From: Yoonia maritima
GTDB lineage: Bacteria; Pseudomonadota; Alphaproteobacteria; Rhodobacterales; Rhodobacteraceae
Assembly (NCBI RefSeq): GCF_002933395.1
Contig: NZ_PKFN01000008.1
Location: forward strand, 496,001-560,000
Direction: 5' to 3'
DNA: 64,000 nt
In this document: one piece after another, positions 26,874-36,609 of the stretch
How positions within the stretch are numbered: position 1 is the first letter of the stretch
Layout of the letters: each line of letters begins with the position of its first letter
The notes under the pieces: model-generated
The model's input: the letters and a program-made list of their open reading frames with translations, nothing else
Told to the model about the DNA's origin: nothing
Databases searched by the model: none
Translations under genes and position numbers: made by a program

Positions 26874-27974
26874 TCAGTTTAGCATTGGCGTGCAGGCCAA
26901 TGTTTGGGCGCGATCCAGCATGCGGCTGACAGTGCGCAGGCTCAGGTTGGCATTTTTGATAGCACCGCAGTCGAAGACATCCATCAGCGCGGCCATCGCG
27001 GGATCGGGCAAGCCTCGGCGCGCGCCCTCGGTTTCAACGAATTGCCGCGGTTGTACCGTCGTTAGGTCCGGCAAATTCAGAACAATACAGCGACTTTGAA
27101 GCGGCTCGGGCAACCCGTTGCGGCTGTTGGCTGTCATCACCCAATTGACCCAAGACATATCGCATTTGATTTGGAAGAACGGACATTCCCATGTCTCGGC
27201 TGTCATGCGTTCCAACAAGGGCAACAATGCATCGGTCAGGGTATGACGCGCACCATTCGTTGCTTGAACATTGCCCGACTTTTCCACCTCATCAACGATA
27301 ACCAATGGCCCGCCGTGGCGGTTTTGCAGAATGGTCTGCAACAGTTTGCCCGGCGTTGCGCTGGACCAGCCCCTTTGCGAGCCGACTAAAGCGAAGCTGC
27401 CCGGTTCGCCTGTCGCGTCAATCTTCGTCGTCGGCACCTCAAGATAATGGGCAAGACGGCGCGCCCAGTGGCTTTTGCCAATGCCGGGCGACCCAACGAG
27501 AACGAGAGGGTTAAATCGCAGTCCGGGCAGCCCATCCCGCGCCGAAGCCCGCAGTCCGTGCCAAACCGTTTCGGTCGCCGGTGCCATCCAAGGCATCTCG
27601 GCATGCAGGGCTGCCGCGATCTCGTCGGCTTCGTGTTCGGTGGCAATCTTGGCGATGGGCAACCCACCTCTGAGCGACGTGAGGCGAGCACGGTTCTCCT
27701 CGCTCAGATGGCGCATGCCTGTTGAGGAGTGCAAACAATCAAGGAACCGCATCGCGCGCCGTTTGATGCGGCGCTTATCGGCGTCATCGAGCAAGTCAAA
27801 CAAATCTACCCGATCGTCTTCCGCTATTCGACCGGCTTCGATCTCAGCACGTTGCGCAGCATCGCGGGTCGCCTTCAGGAATTTTTTCCATCGCGCTTCC
27901 ACGTCGCCTAATTTGGGCAAGTCATCGTAGAAGGTGAGGTTGTGAAACGGGATTTTGGATTGGGAGTTTGTCAT
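26874..27974 (-). CDS. Lon-like AAA+ ATPase without protease domain, 366 aa
   Basis: The ATG follows AAGGA at 8 bases. Residues 1-103 form a charged helical N-terminal domain. The AAA+ module has Walker A GSPGIGKS (161-168), Walker B VIVDE (225-229), sensor 1 in VMTANS (Asn283) and an Arg finger in PLQSRC (Arg295); the arrangement resembles the ATPase part of Lon, but no protease domain follows. The C-terminal ~65 residues are a helical lid. It is paired with the metallophosphoesterase. It might remodel or sense a target and license the phosphoesterase, but that is inference. Confidence 0.88.
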   Translation of the reverse strand: MTNSQSKIPFHNLTFYDDLPKLGDVEARWKKFLKATRDAAQRAEIEAGRIAEDDRVDLFDLLDDADKRRIKRRAMRFLDCLHSSTGMRHLSEENRARLTSLRGGLPIAKIATEHEADEIAAALHAEMPWMAPATETVWHGLRASARDGLPGLRFNPLVLVGSPGIGKSHWARRLAHYLEVPTTKIDATGEPGSFALVGSQRGWSSATPGKLLQTILQNRHGGPLVIVDEVEKSGNVQATNGARHTLTDALLPLLERMTAETWECPFFQIKCDMSWVNWVMTANSRNGLPEPLQSRCIVLNLPDLTTVQPRQFVETEGARRGLPDPAMAALMDVFDCGAIKNANLSLRTVSRMLDRAQTLACTPMLN

Positions 27975-28183
27975 GTCGGAGTCCTTTCATAGCGCAAGCA
28001 AGGCCTGCGCCGGCACCCGGAGATCGATAACAATCGGGCAACTGTTGATATGAAAGGTTCCGGAACCTCTGGAACACTTTGGGAACATCCGCGGAAATAT
28101 GGCAAGCCCCAGCTTATTAGAGCCGGTCAGACTTATCAGTGTTCACTGCAGAACAGCGAAAATATCGTAACTCATTGAAAATA

Positions 28184-28217
28184 TTAAAAAACCACCAACC
28201 TCAAGAAGGTTGGTGGT
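28184..28217 (-). terminator. rho-independent terminator after nrdJ
   Basis: Perfect 11-bp arms (accaccaacct and aggttggtggt) with a 5-base loop. On the minus strand the stem is followed by tttttaat. It lies ~85 bases beyond the nrdJ stop. Confidence 0.85.
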
Positions 28218-28301
28218 CATTTGATCTGTGCGGAGTGGTCAAAAAACACCCCATAGTGGCCAAGTTATAGGGTGTCTGACAACACTGAACTTAGCGTTTC
28301 A

Positions 28302-30584
28302 TTAAGAACACTTCGAATATCCGCACGACCCACAGGTCATACAACCCTCGACCATACGCAGGTCATACGACCCACAAGAGCCACAGGCTTTTCCACGTGG
28401 TTTGCTATTCAACGACACCACGTCTGCTTGAGGGTCGCTTTTTAGCCCCATGCCTTCGCCAGCTAAAAAGCCGGTTGCGATCATGTGCTTTTCGATTACG
28501 CCGCCGATCGCCGCGAGGATTGAGGGTACATATTTGCCCTGCATCCACGCTCCACCACGCGGATCAAAGACCGCTTTCAGTTCTTCCACAACGAATGACA
28601 CATCTCCGCCACGGCGGAACACTGCACTGATCATCCGGGTCAGGGCCACTGTCCAGGCGAAATGCTCCATGTTTTTGGAGTTGATAAACACTTCGAACGG
28701 GCGGCGGTGTCCAGCAATCACCAGATCGTTGATCGTGATGTAGATGGCGTGCTCAGAATCTGGCCATTTCAGCTTGTACGTCGCGCCTTCTAGCTCATTC
28801 GGGCGATCCAACGGCTCTGACATATAGATGATCTCAGACCCTTGGTCGCCTTCACGTACTTGCTCAGGAACCTCGGATGGCGATGCTTCGGATGATACGG
28901 ACAGAACGGAACCTGTCACGTCATTCGGACGATAGGTCGTGCAACCTTTGCAGCCTTGATCCCATGCGGCCATGTAGACCTCTTTGAAATCGTCAAAGCT
29001 GATGTCTTCGGGGCAGTTAATCGTCTTTGAGATCGAGCTGTCGATCCATTTTTGCGCTGCCGCCTGCATACGAACATGGTCAAGTGGCGCAAGCGTTTGT
29101 GCGTTCACAAAATAGTCCGGCAGAGGTGCGTCGCCCTTTAGGTCGCGCCACATCTGAACAGCGTAATCAACGACCTCTTCCTCGGTCCGCGACCCATCTT
29201 TTTGCAGAACCTTACGAGTGTAGGCATAGGCAAACACGGGTTCGATCCCGGATGATACGTTGCCAGCATAAAGGCTGATGGTACCGGTTGGCGCGATTGA
29301 AGTGAGCAGCGCATTTCGTATGCCATTTTGACGGATAGCATCACAAACATCATCATCCATGTCCTGCATTGCACCACTCGCCAGAAACTTGTCAGCGTCG
29401 AACAGCGGGAACGCACCCTTTTCCTTCGCCAAGTCCACTGACGCCAGATATGCGGCGCGGGCGATCGCGTGCATCCATTCGTCCGTCTGACGCGCCGCTT
29501 CTTCTGATCCATAGCGCAGGCCAACCATCAGCAATGCATCGGCCAAACCAGTGACACCCAGCCCGATACGACGCTTGGCCGCGGCCTCTTGTGCTTGTGC
29601 CTCAAGCGGGAACCGCGAGGTATCAACAACGTTATCCATCATGCGCACGGCGGTCGCGACCAGATCAGTCATCGCATCCGAGTCAAGCGCAGCACCAGCT
29701 TCAAACGGGTTGCTGACAAGGCGAGCCATGTTGATCGAACCCAACAGGCAAGCACCGTAAGGTGGCAAGGGTTGCTCACCACATGGGTTCGTCGCGGCAA
29801 TGGTTTCGCAGTAGTTCAGGTTGTTCATCTGATTGATGCGGTCGATAAAAATCACGCCGGGTTCGGCATAATCATAGGTCGACTGCATAATCGCATCCCA
29901 CAATTCGCGGGCTTGAACGGTGCGATATGTCTTGCCGTTGAACACCAAATCCCAAGGTCCGTCCGCCTTAACCGCGTCCATGAAGGGATCAGTAATCAGC
30001 ACAGACATGTTAAACATCCGCAGACGGGCTGCGTCGGATTTCGCCGTGATGAAATCTTCGACGTCAGGGTGATCGCAACGCATGGTCGCCATCATCGCGC
30101 CACGACGCGAACCTGCTGACATGATCGTGCGACACATTGCATCCCAGACGTCCATAAACGACAGCGGGCCAGAGGCATCCGCAGCAACACCCATTACCGA
30201 CGCGCCTTTGGGGCGGATGGTGCTAAAATCGTAACCGATCCCCCCGCCCTGCTGCATGGTCAGCGCGGCTTCCTTTAGCATGTCAAAGATGCCACCCATG
30301 TTGTCAGGCACAGTGCCCATGACAAAACAGTTAAACAGCGTCACAGAACGCGCTGTACCTGCACCTGCAGTGATCCGGCCAGCGGGCAGATATTTAAAAT
30401 CTGACAACGCGCCATAGAATTTTTCCTCCCAAACCGCCGGGTCTTTTTCGACCACAGCCAAAGATTTAGCGATACGACGCCATGTATCTTCGACCGTTTG
30501 ATCGATTGGCGTTCCATCTGCCTGCTTGAAGCGGTACTTCATATCCCAGATTTGTTCGGCAATCGGGGCGGCAAAAGCGGTCAT
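28302..30584 (-). CDS. nrdJ: adenosylcobalamin-dependent ribonucleotide reductase (class II), 760 aa
   Basis: Makes deoxyribonucleotides using adenosylcobalamin as radical source, so it needs no oxygen or second subunit. The ATG at 30584 follows AAGGA; a longer frame upstream is not used. Typical segments are LPAGRITAGAGT near 65-80, NCFVMG, QQGGGIGYDFS, SAGSRRGAMMATM, NPCGEQPLPPYGACLLGSINM near 275-295 and APTGTISLYAGN. The C-terminus has paired cysteines (ACGSCGSYDL..., MTCGSCGYSKCS) for redox exchange or zinc. A clear terminator follows. A NrdR-box-like site lies upstream. Confidence 0.95.
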   Translation of the reverse strand: MTAFAAPIAEQIWDMKYRFKQADGTPIDQTVEDTWRRIAKSLAVVEKDPAVWEEKFYGALSDFKYLPAGRITAGAGTARSVTLFNCFVMGTVPDNMGGIFDMLKEAALTMQQGGGIGYDFSTIRPKGASVMGVAADASGPLSFMDVWDAMCRTIMSAGSRRGAMMATMRCDHPDVEDFITAKSDAARLRMFNMSVLITDPFMDAVKADGPWDLVFNGKTYRTVQARELWDAIMQSTYDYAEPGVIFIDRINQMNNLNYCETIAATNPCGEQPLPPYGACLLGSINMARLVSNPFEAGAALDSDAMTDLVATAVRMMDNVVDTSRFPLEAQAQEAAAKRRIGLGVTGLADALLMVGLRYGSEEAARQTDEWMHAIARAAYLASVDLAKEKGAFPLFDADKFLASGAMQDMDDDVCDAIRQNGIRNALLTSIAPTGTISLYAGNVSSGIEPVFAYAYTRKVLQKDGSRTEEEVVDYAVQMWRDLKGDAPLPDYFVNAQTLAPLDHVRMQAAAQKWIDSSISKTINCPEDISFDDFKEVYMAAWDQGCKGCTTYRPNDVTGSVLSVSSEASPSEVPEQVREGDQGSEIIYMSEPLDRPNELEGATYKLKWPDSEHAIYITINDLVIAGHRRPFEVFINSKNMEHFAWTVALTRMISAVFRRGGDVSFVVEELKAVFDPRGGAWMQGKYVPSILAAIGGVIEKHMIATGFLAGEGMGLKSDPQADVVSLNSKPRGKACGSCGSYDLRMVEGCMTCGSCGYSKCS

Positions 30585-30712
30585 GGGATGATCCTTGTTT
30601 GATTCTGATGGGCTGCAGCGAGGCTGCAAAGCATAAGCGGTGAATGATTGAAAGCAAGGGCAGCGGCCCTACTTTCAGAATCGTGAACCCCGGTCTATAC
30701 CGGGATGATGAT

Positions 30713-30727
30713 ACCACATCTAGGGGT
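30713..30727. promoter_or_regulatory. possible NrdR box between nrdJ and the DUF1489 gene
   Basis: The imperfect palindrome accacatctaggggt, centred ~135 bases upstream of nrdJ, resembles the ~16-bp NrdR box found before ribonucleotide reductase genes. It is a single site rather than the usual pair. A 6-bp hairpin (cccggt/accggg, 30689-30704) lies next to it in the nrdJ leader. Confidence 0.35.
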
Positions 30728-30732
30728 CAAAT

Positions 30733-31164
30733 GTGACAAAGTGCATAAATATAGTGAAGCTGTCGGTTGGCACGGATGATGTCGCGGGATTGGCAGCATG
30801 GCAAGACACGCGTCACGCGCAGACTGCTGATGGGTATCCCCGGCACATAACCCGCATGTGGCCCAAGCGCGAGACCGAAATACTTAACGGTGGGTCAATC
30901 TATTGGGTGATCAAAGGGGTGATCCAATGCCGCCAGCCGGTTATCCGTCTGGATGAAATCATTGGCGAGGACGGTATCCGCCGGTGTGCGATCGTCAGCA
31001 AACCCGGTTTGATCCGCGTCGCAGCAACCCCGCGTCGCGCCTTTCAAGGCTGGCGCTATCTTCCCGTTGACGATGCACCAGAGGACCTAACTGGCAGACA
31101 ACAGGCCGAAGAAGCATTGCCCCCCGAGCTATCCAAAGCCCTAGCAGATATTGGCGTGCGATAG
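30733..31164 (+). CDS. DUF1489 family protein, 143 aa
   Basis: A conserved alphaproteobacterial protein of unknown function. Recognisable parts are the N-terminal LSVGTDDV, the central HITRMWPKR followed by GGSIYWVIKGVIQCRQ, and the basic AATPRRAFQGWRYL. A GTG at 30733 is used; an ATG two bases earlier is out of frame. No clear ribosome site is seen. It is divergent from nrdJ and converges with the decarboxylase gene, whose stop is four bases past its own. Confidence 0.85.
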   Translation: MTKCINIVKLSVGTDDVAGLAAWQDTRHAQTADGYPRHITRMWPKRETEILNGGSIYWVIKGVIQCRQPVIRLDEIIGEDGIRRCAIVSKPGLIRVAATPRRAFQGWRYLPVDDAPEDLTGRQQAEEALPPELSKALADIGVR

Positions 31165-31168
31165 GCCG

Positions 31169-32557
31169 TCACAAATTTCTAGAAATTTGTGAAACCACTT
31201 CTGCAACTGTCATTACATCGTCGCGGGTACAGTCGAACTGCCCTATTTGCACACGGATCGCAAACCGCCCTTCGTGGCGTGTCTGGGTCAGATAAACGCG
31301 ACCATCATCGTTTATGCGTTCAAGCAATGCTTCGGTCTTAGCATCGTCACCCAATCGAAAGGTGAACAGTGACAAGACTGGCGCAGTCACAATTTTGCAT
31401 CCTTCGATTTGCGCAATCGCTTTGGCTAACTCATCCGCCCAAGCCACATGATTTCGAATACGCTGCCGCAATCCGTCTAGCCCATAGGCGCGCAACACGA
31501 ACCACACCTTCAACGCACGAAACCGCCGCCCCAATGGTACGGTCCATTCATTGAAGTTCACGATCTCATCATGCCCCAAAGTCTGTAAATACTCTGGCCG
31601 TAACCCAAGCGACCTAATCTGCGGCGCGGGATCTGCAAGAAACTGGACCGCACAATCAAACTGCACACCCAGCCATTTGTGTGGATTGAACACAACGCTA
31701 TCAGCGCCATCAACGCCCGCCCATAGATCACGAAACTCTGGGCAGATCATCGCCGATCCGGCCCAAGCCGCATCCACATGAGTATAAAGATCGTGCCGCT
31801 TTGCGACAATCAAACATTCAGCAATCGGATCGCATGCACCGATCGACGTTCCGCCAGTACACATAATGACCCCGGCAGGTTTATGCCCCGATGCAATGTC
31901 TGCGCGGATCGCAGCATCAAGCGCCTCAGGGTCCATGCCATAATCGGCACGCGTCGGCACCTTCACTAGATTGGCCTGCCCGATCCCCGCAACGCGCACG
32001 GCTTTATCTACCGACGAATGCGTCTGCGCCGATGCGTATATCCGCAAACGCGGTCCGCCGAACAGCCCGTCTTCGACCGAGCGCCATCCTGTCGCCCGAT
32101 CACGCATAGTAAGAACCGCCGATAATGTTGCAGTGGTCGCGCTGTCATGGATCGTGCCTGTGAAATGGTTGGATAGTCCCAGCGCGGCACGCAACCAGCC
32201 AACCATGACCTGTTCGATCTCGGTCGCCGCAGGCGATGTTTGCCACAACATCGCCTGTGCCGCGATGGCGCTGGTTAGCTGTTCGGCCAACATCGATGCA
32301 GGTGATGCATTCGCAGGGAAATACGCAAAGAACCGTGGATGCTGCCAATGCGTGATTGCATCGGGCACAGTCGCCTCGAAATCCGCAAAAATCTGGGCCA
32401 TTGGTTCAGGCGCGTCAGGGGCGACAGCTGGCAGTTTTGCCGCCGTATCCCCATAGGCAACTTGCGCCCTTACAGGCCGATCACGCAATCCGTTGTGATA
32501 ATCAAGTGCCCATTCAGCCGCGCGACGCGACCATTCTACCAATTCATCATGTGTCAT
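31169..32557 (-). CDS. PLP-dependent amino acid decarboxylase (group II, aromatic type), 462 aa
   Basis: Member of the aromatic-L-amino-acid decarboxylase family. The PLP lysine is in VVFNPHKWLG; HVDAAWAG (Asp binds the pyridine nitrogen) and the N-terminal THWQHPRFFAYFPANAS are also typical. Length is normal. Substrates could be tyrosine, DOPA, tryptophan or phenylalanine; sequence alone does not decide. The last codons lie within a 22-bp perfect palindrome (31170-31191). No operon partner is evident. Confidence 0.9.
   Translation of the reverse strand: MTHDELVEWSRRAAEWALDYHNGLRDRPVRAQVAYGDTAAKLPAVAPDAPEPMAQIFADFEATVPDAITHWQHPRFFAYFPANASPASMLAEQLTSAIAAQAMLWQTSPAATEIEQVMVGWLRAALGLSNHFTGTIHDSATTATLSAVLTMRDRATGWRSVEDGLFGGPRLRIYASAQTHSSVDKAVRVAGIGQANLVKVPTRADYGMDPEALDAAIRADIASGHKPAGVIMCTGGTSIGACDPIAECLIVAKRHDLYTHVDAAWAGSAMICPEFRDLWAGVDGADSVVFNPHKWLGVQFDCAVQFLADPAPQIRSLGLRPEYLQTLGHDEIVNFNEWTVPLGRRFRALKVWFVLRAYGLDGLRQRIRNHVAWADELAKAIAQIEGCKIVTAPVLSLFTFRLGDDAKTEALLERINDDGRVYLTQTRHEGRFAIRVQIGQFDCTRDDVMTVAEVVSQISRNL
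31170..31191. repeat. 22-bp perfect palindrome with CTAG centre
   Basis: Symmetric sequence reading outward from ttctagaa to cacaaa...tttgtg. It covers the final codons of the decarboxylase gene and lies between two convergent stops. Two related palindromes occur at 57646-57707. Confidence 0.75.
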
Positions 32558-32600
32558 CGCCGCACTTAGCCACGCTGCACGCGCAGGAACAATCCTTTGG

Positions 32601-33140
32601 TTAGTTGATTACCCCAACGGTCGAAAACCCGCATTGCTCTGCAATCTTTCCATAAGACGCGGTAAACCCAGCAAGCGACGCGCCATAGACGACTTCACCG
32701 TCCAGCGTGATCCAAAGCTGTGCCGCTTGACGCATGGATTGCAGCAGCCAAAGACTATCGTCTTGGTGTGCTTGCGCATAGGCAAACCGAATACCGTCAT
32801 CATCGAACCCGGCGGTCACAAAACCTTCGGTAATATTGTCTGGGTCAAATTCAAAAAGCACGCGCTGCCCGTCTTTCATCAGCGTTTCATAGCCGCGCGG
32901 CGCGGTTTCGTACAATGTCGGCGCCGGATAGTATGCTGGAGGCAATGCGTCACCATTTGACACATCAATACGCAATGATGGCATACCATCGCCACCTGTT
33001 AACGCGGTGCAAAAGACACGCGTATCTTCGCCCGTATCGACGGTTTCAATGATGACTCGCCAATCATTGTAATCCCAATATTCAATGTCAGCATACGCAG
33101 CAACAGGCAACAATGTCAGAACAGCAAAAGCGAATTTCAT
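32601..33140 (-). CDS. secreted hypothetical protein, 179 aa
   Basis: A cleavable signal peptide is clear (MKFAFAVLTLLPVAAYA, cut before DIEYWD). The mature protein is acidic, with a single Cys pair (FCTAL near residue 43 and EQCGF near 170) that could form a disulfide in the periplasm. No family is recognised. It lies 43 bases from the decarboxylase start and on the same strand, so they may be co-transcribed. Confidence 0.7.
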   Translation of the reverse strand: MKFAFAVLTLLPVAAYADIEYWDYNDWRVIIETVDTGEDTRVFCTALTGGDGMPSLRIDVSNGDALPPAYYPAPTLYETAPRGYETLMKDGQRVLFEFDPDNITEGFVTAGFDDDGIRFAYAQAHQDDSLWLLQSMRQAAQLWITLDGEVVYGASLAGFTASYGKIAEQCGFSTVGVIN

Positions 33141-33209
33141 AAGGTGATCCTAAAAATGTAATGCACGCACCTTCGCACGACATCCTGACCAAATTATGAA
33201 CGCTTTTGC

Positions 33210-33899
33210 CTAAATTCCCAAAATCATCTGTAGGGTCTTCAATGTCTTGCGCTGTTCATCAGTCCAGTCCTTGCGGCGGCCGCGAAACAGCGTCGCCTGC
33301 GATGCATGGATCAAGCCGTCGTCAAGAATTTTCAAACCATTCGCACGCAACGTATCACCCGTCGAGGTGATATCCGCAATTGCTTCTGCGGTCTCATTCT
33401 TAACTGTACCTTCGGTCGCCCCTTGACTGTCAATCAGCTGGTAATCAGCAACACCGTGTTCACGCAAAAATTCCCGTACAAGACGGTGGTATTTGGTCGC
33501 GATCCGCAGGCGAAAACCGTGCTTTGCGCGAAACGCGGCGGCGGCGGCGTCTAGATCGTCGAGCGTATCTACATCGACCCACGCCTGCGGCACAGCAACG
33601 ATCAGATCAGCGCCGCCAAAACCCATAAGTGCAAGTTCACCGACTTGGCTGTCCCAATTCGCCAATTTTTCACGGACAAGGTCAGACCCAGTCACACCAA
33701 GATGGATGTTCCCAGACGCAAGTTCGCGTGGAATTTCTCCGGCTGACAAAAGCACCAGTTCAACGCCTTCGATACCTTCGACGGCACCCGCATATTCGCG
33801 GTCTAATCCAGACTTGCGCAGGGTCACGCCCCGGCTGCCGAACCAGTCGAAGGTCTTTTCCATCAGCCGTCCTTTTGACGGCACACCAAGCTTTAGCAT
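33210..33899 (-). CDS. hisG: ATP phosphoribosyltransferase, short form
   Basis: First step of histidine synthesis: ATP and PRPP to phosphoribosyl-ATP. At 229 residues it is the short form that lacks the C-terminal regulatory domain and needs HisZ. Visible features are the N-terminal KLGVPSKGRLME, GVTGSDLV, and the PRPP loop SQGATEGTVKNETAEAI. The ATG at 33899 overlaps the hisZ stop (TGATG); a GTG one codon earlier is less likely. Genes hisS, hisZ and hisG form a tight operon. Confidence 0.96.
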   Translation of the reverse strand: MLKLGVPSKGRLMEKTFDWFGSRGVTLRKSGLDREYAGAVEGIEGVELVLLSAGEIPRELASGNIHLGVTGSDLVREKLANWDSQVGELALMGFGGADLIVAVPQAWVDVDTLDDLDAAAAAFRAKHGFRLRIATKYHRLVREFLREHGVADYQLIDSQGATEGTVKNETAEAIADITSTGDTLRANGLKILDDGLIHASQATLFRGRRKDWTDEQRKTLKTLQMILGI

Positions 33900-34972
33900 C
33901 ACGCAACCCCCAAGGCTAAGTCAGGACGGATCACACCGCCGACCGCCGGGACCGCACGCCCCTCGCCCAAGCGAGCGGTCAGCGCGTCATAACGGCCACC
34001 CGTTGCGACTGGCGGCAGATCAGGGCGTTTTGTTGCGTAGAACCCAAATACGAAACCATCGTAATATTCCAACGACGTCCGACCATAGCTGCCTTCGAAT
34101 TCAAGGTTATCAACATCAACGCCACGTGCATCCAGTGCATTCACGCGAGCTTCCATCCGGGCTACGGCATCCGAAATCGCCGGCATATCAACTGCGATGT
34201 CTCGTAGATGGCTCAGGACATTGGGCGTCGTTTCACGCAACTCCAAAATCGCATCAATCAACATCACTTCATCCGAAGAAATCGGCGGCTGTTGTGCATC
34301 GTCACGCAATGCGGCGATCCGGGCCTCAACCTCGGCACGGCTGCGCAAACCGATATCTGAACCTGCGTTTGCAAACGGATCATCGGCCGCCAGCAACGCA
34401 GTGCGCGTCGCTGGAACCTTGCCGCCCGCATAACGCTTTAGCAGTGTTTTAAAGCGATGCGGCCGCCAGATGTGGCGCAACAAGGCGGCCTTGCGGGCAT
34501 CCGTCGTCTGCAAACCACGCACAGCAGCTGTCAGAATGCCAATATCGCCAGTTGCGGCGCGCACAGGCAGCCCAGACAAACCTTCGGCGATCACGGCAAA
34601 CACCTCGGCATCTGCGGCAGCAGGGTTCTGGCCGTCGAACACCTCGTACCCAACCTGCATGTATTCATTCGCACGGGTTTCGTCGTTTTCTTGCTTACGA
34701 AACACCTTGCCCGCATAGGCATAGCGCGCAGGGTCCGCGTGGCTCTCCATATGCATCTGCACAACGGGAACCGTAAAATCAGGGCGCAGCACCATTTCAC
34801 CGCGCAGCGGATCAGACGTTAGATAGGCTCGCGCACGAATGTCTTCGCCATAGAGATCAAGCAGCGTTTCAGCGGATTGTAGCACATCCGCTTCGATCAC
34901 TTGCGCACCTTGGGCGGCAAACAGATCGCGCAGGCGGCGGGCCTCGGCCCGCGTTTCAGGTGAATTTGGCAT
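33899..34972 (-). CDS. hisZ: ATP phosphoribosyltransferase regulatory subunit
   Basis: A HisRS-like protein without aminoacylation activity that binds HisG and confers feedback inhibition by histidine. The ATG at 34972 overlaps the hisS stop (TAATG). Class II motifs are degenerate: motif 2-like YAYAGKVFRKQ and the C-terminal VATGGRYDALT. Length 357 is typical. It is 1 base coupled to both neighbours. Confidence 0.94.
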   Translation of the reverse strand: MPNSPETRAEARRLRDLFAAQGAQVIEADVLQSAETLLDLYGEDIRARAYLTSDPLRGEMVLRPDFTVPVVQMHMESHADPARYAYAGKVFRKQENDETRANEYMQVGYEVFDGQNPAAADAEVFAVIAEGLSGLPVRAATGDIGILTAAVRGLQTTDARKAALLRHIWRPHRFKTLLKRYAGGKVPATRTALLAADDPFANAGSDIGLRSRAEVEARIAALRDDAQQPPISSDEVMLIDAILELRETTPNVLSHLRDIAVDMPAISDAVARMEARVNALDARGVDVDNLEFEGSYGRTSLEYYDGFVFGFYATKRPDLPPVATGGRYDALTARLGEGRAVPAVGGVIRPDLALGVA

Positions 34973-36462
34973 TAGCTTTGACTGTCCAAAATCTCGCGCA
35001 ATTTCGCGACCATTTGATCGCGAGGCACTTCGTATTGGCTCGGGCGGTCTTTCCATTCCTCAAGGGTCGCGTTCTTGGCGATCTCTGCGCCAAGGATCAT
35101 ATCCTTAATTTGGACCTTACCCGCGTCGAATTCATCGCCACCCGCAATCACAGCAGCAGGTGAATTGCGCTTATCCGCATATTTCAACTGATTGCCAAAG
35201 TTCTTGGGATTACCCAAATAAACCTCTGCACGGATGCCGTTGTTACGCAGCTCAGCCACCATCGTCTGATAGTCAGCCATACGTGCACGGTCCATGACGG
35301 TCACGACAACAGGACCAGCAGCAACGGTGTCCAAACGGCCCTTGGCGCGCAGCGCGGCCAACAGACGGTCAACACCGATAGACACGCCTGTTGCTGGCAC
35401 TTCTTGGCCCGTAAAGCGTTTCACTAGATCGTCATAACGACCACCGCCGGACACCGAACCAAAGTTACGCGGACGCCCCTTTTCATCGGTGACTTCGAAC
35501 GTCAGTTCAGCCTCGAACACCGGTCCGGTGTAATAGCCAAGGCCACGCACGACGGATGGGTCAATCTCTATGCGGTCTGAACTGTAGCCGCCAGCGTCCA
35601 GCAGTTCGGCAATCGTCTCAAGCTCGGCCACGCCGTCACCGCCGACCTTTGAACCAGTCACCAGTTCACGCAAACGCGTAACGGTCGCTGTGCCTGTGTC
35701 GCGTTTAGCATCCATAAAGCCCATGACGATTTCGGCCTGCTCGGCGGATAGCCCGGCACCTTTGGTAAAGTCGCCGCTGTCATCTTTGCGGCCTTCGCCC
35801 AGCAATGCACACACGCCGTCCACACCAAGGCGGTCCAGCTTATCAATTGCGCGCAGAACAATGCCGCGCTCGGATGCGAACCGATCTGGGTCGCTTGGGT
35901 CCAAGACGCCCGCGACTTCCATGACGCCGTTCAGCACCTTGCGGTTATTGACGCGCACAACGTAATCGCCGCGTGGGATGCCCACGACCTCTAGGGTATC
36001 AGACAGCATCGCGCAGATTTCAGCATCAGCCGCGACGCTAGACGCGCCGACAGTATCAGCATCACACTGATAGAACTGACGGAACCGGCCCGGACCGGGC
36101 TTTTCGTTACGCCAAACCGGACCCATCGCATAACGGCGATAAGGGGACGGCAGGTCATTGCGATACTGCGCCGCGACACGCGCCAATGGGGCTGTCAGAT
36201 CATAGCGCAGGGCAAGCCAGTCATTGTCTTCTTCCCACGCGAACACACCTTCGTTCGGGCGATCAACGTCGGGCAGAAATTTGCCCAATGCCTCGACCGT
36301 TTCGACAGCCGATGTTTCCAGCGCGTCAAAGCCGTAACGATGATAGACTCCGGCAATCTTGGTCAGCATTTCCGTGCGTTCTGCCACCTCTGCACCAAAA
36401 TAGTCGCGGAAACCTTTTGGTGTCTGCGCCTTTGGGCGGGGCTGCTTTTTAACCTTGGCCAT
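34972..36462 (-). CDS. hisS: histidyl-tRNA synthetase
   Basis: Class II aminoacyl-tRNA synthetase for histidine. Motif 1 region is near [14 protein letters not shown], motif 2 is [23 protein letters not shown], and motif 3 is [13 protein letters not shown]; the histidine-binding loops [10 protein letters not shown] and [11 protein letters not shown] are present. The C-terminal anticodon-binding domain starts near residue 385 ([12 protein letters not shown]). Length 496 is normal for the alphaproteobacterial form. It leads the hisS-hisZ-hisG operon. Confidence 0.97.
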   Translation of the reverse strand: MAKVKKQPRPKAQTPKGFRDYFGAEVAERTEMLTKIAGVYHRYGFDALETSAVETVEALGKFLPDVDRPNEGVFAWEEDNDWLALRYDLTAPLARVAAQYRNDLPSPYRRYAMGPVWRNEKPGPGRFRQFYQCDADTVGASSVAADAEICAMLSDTLEVVGIPRGDYVVRVNNRKVLNGVMEVAGVLDPSDPDRFASERGIVLRAIDKLDRLGVDGVCALLGEGRKDDSGDFTKGAGLSAEQAEIVMGFMDAKRDTGTATVTRLRELVTGSKVGGDGVAELETIAELLDAGGYSSDRIEIDPSVVRGLGYYTGPVFEAELTFEVTDEKGRPRNFGSVSGGGRYDDLVKRFTGQEVPATGVSIGVDRLLAALRAKGRLDTVAAGPVVVTVMDRARMADYQTMVAELRNNGIRAEVYLGNPKNFGNQLKYADKRNSPAAVIAGGDEFDAGKVQIKDMILGAEIAKNATLEEWKDRPSQYEVPRDQMVAKLREILDSQS

Positions 36463-36609
36463 ATTGGGTCCTATCTTCGCGGATAATAGGTCGCCGTTTA
36501 ACGCGGCTACGTCACAGGAGCAATGCAGTCATCGAAAAACTGCCGCAGCGTGTGGTTTTGGGAAAATCCCAGACTATGCAGGCCAGCGTAGTTCCGCTAA
36601 TGCAGCAAC

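Noticed and set aside
30585-30732. Cobalamin riboswitch upstream of nrdJ
   Set aside because: The interval is only ~150 bases and contains no recognisable B12 box.
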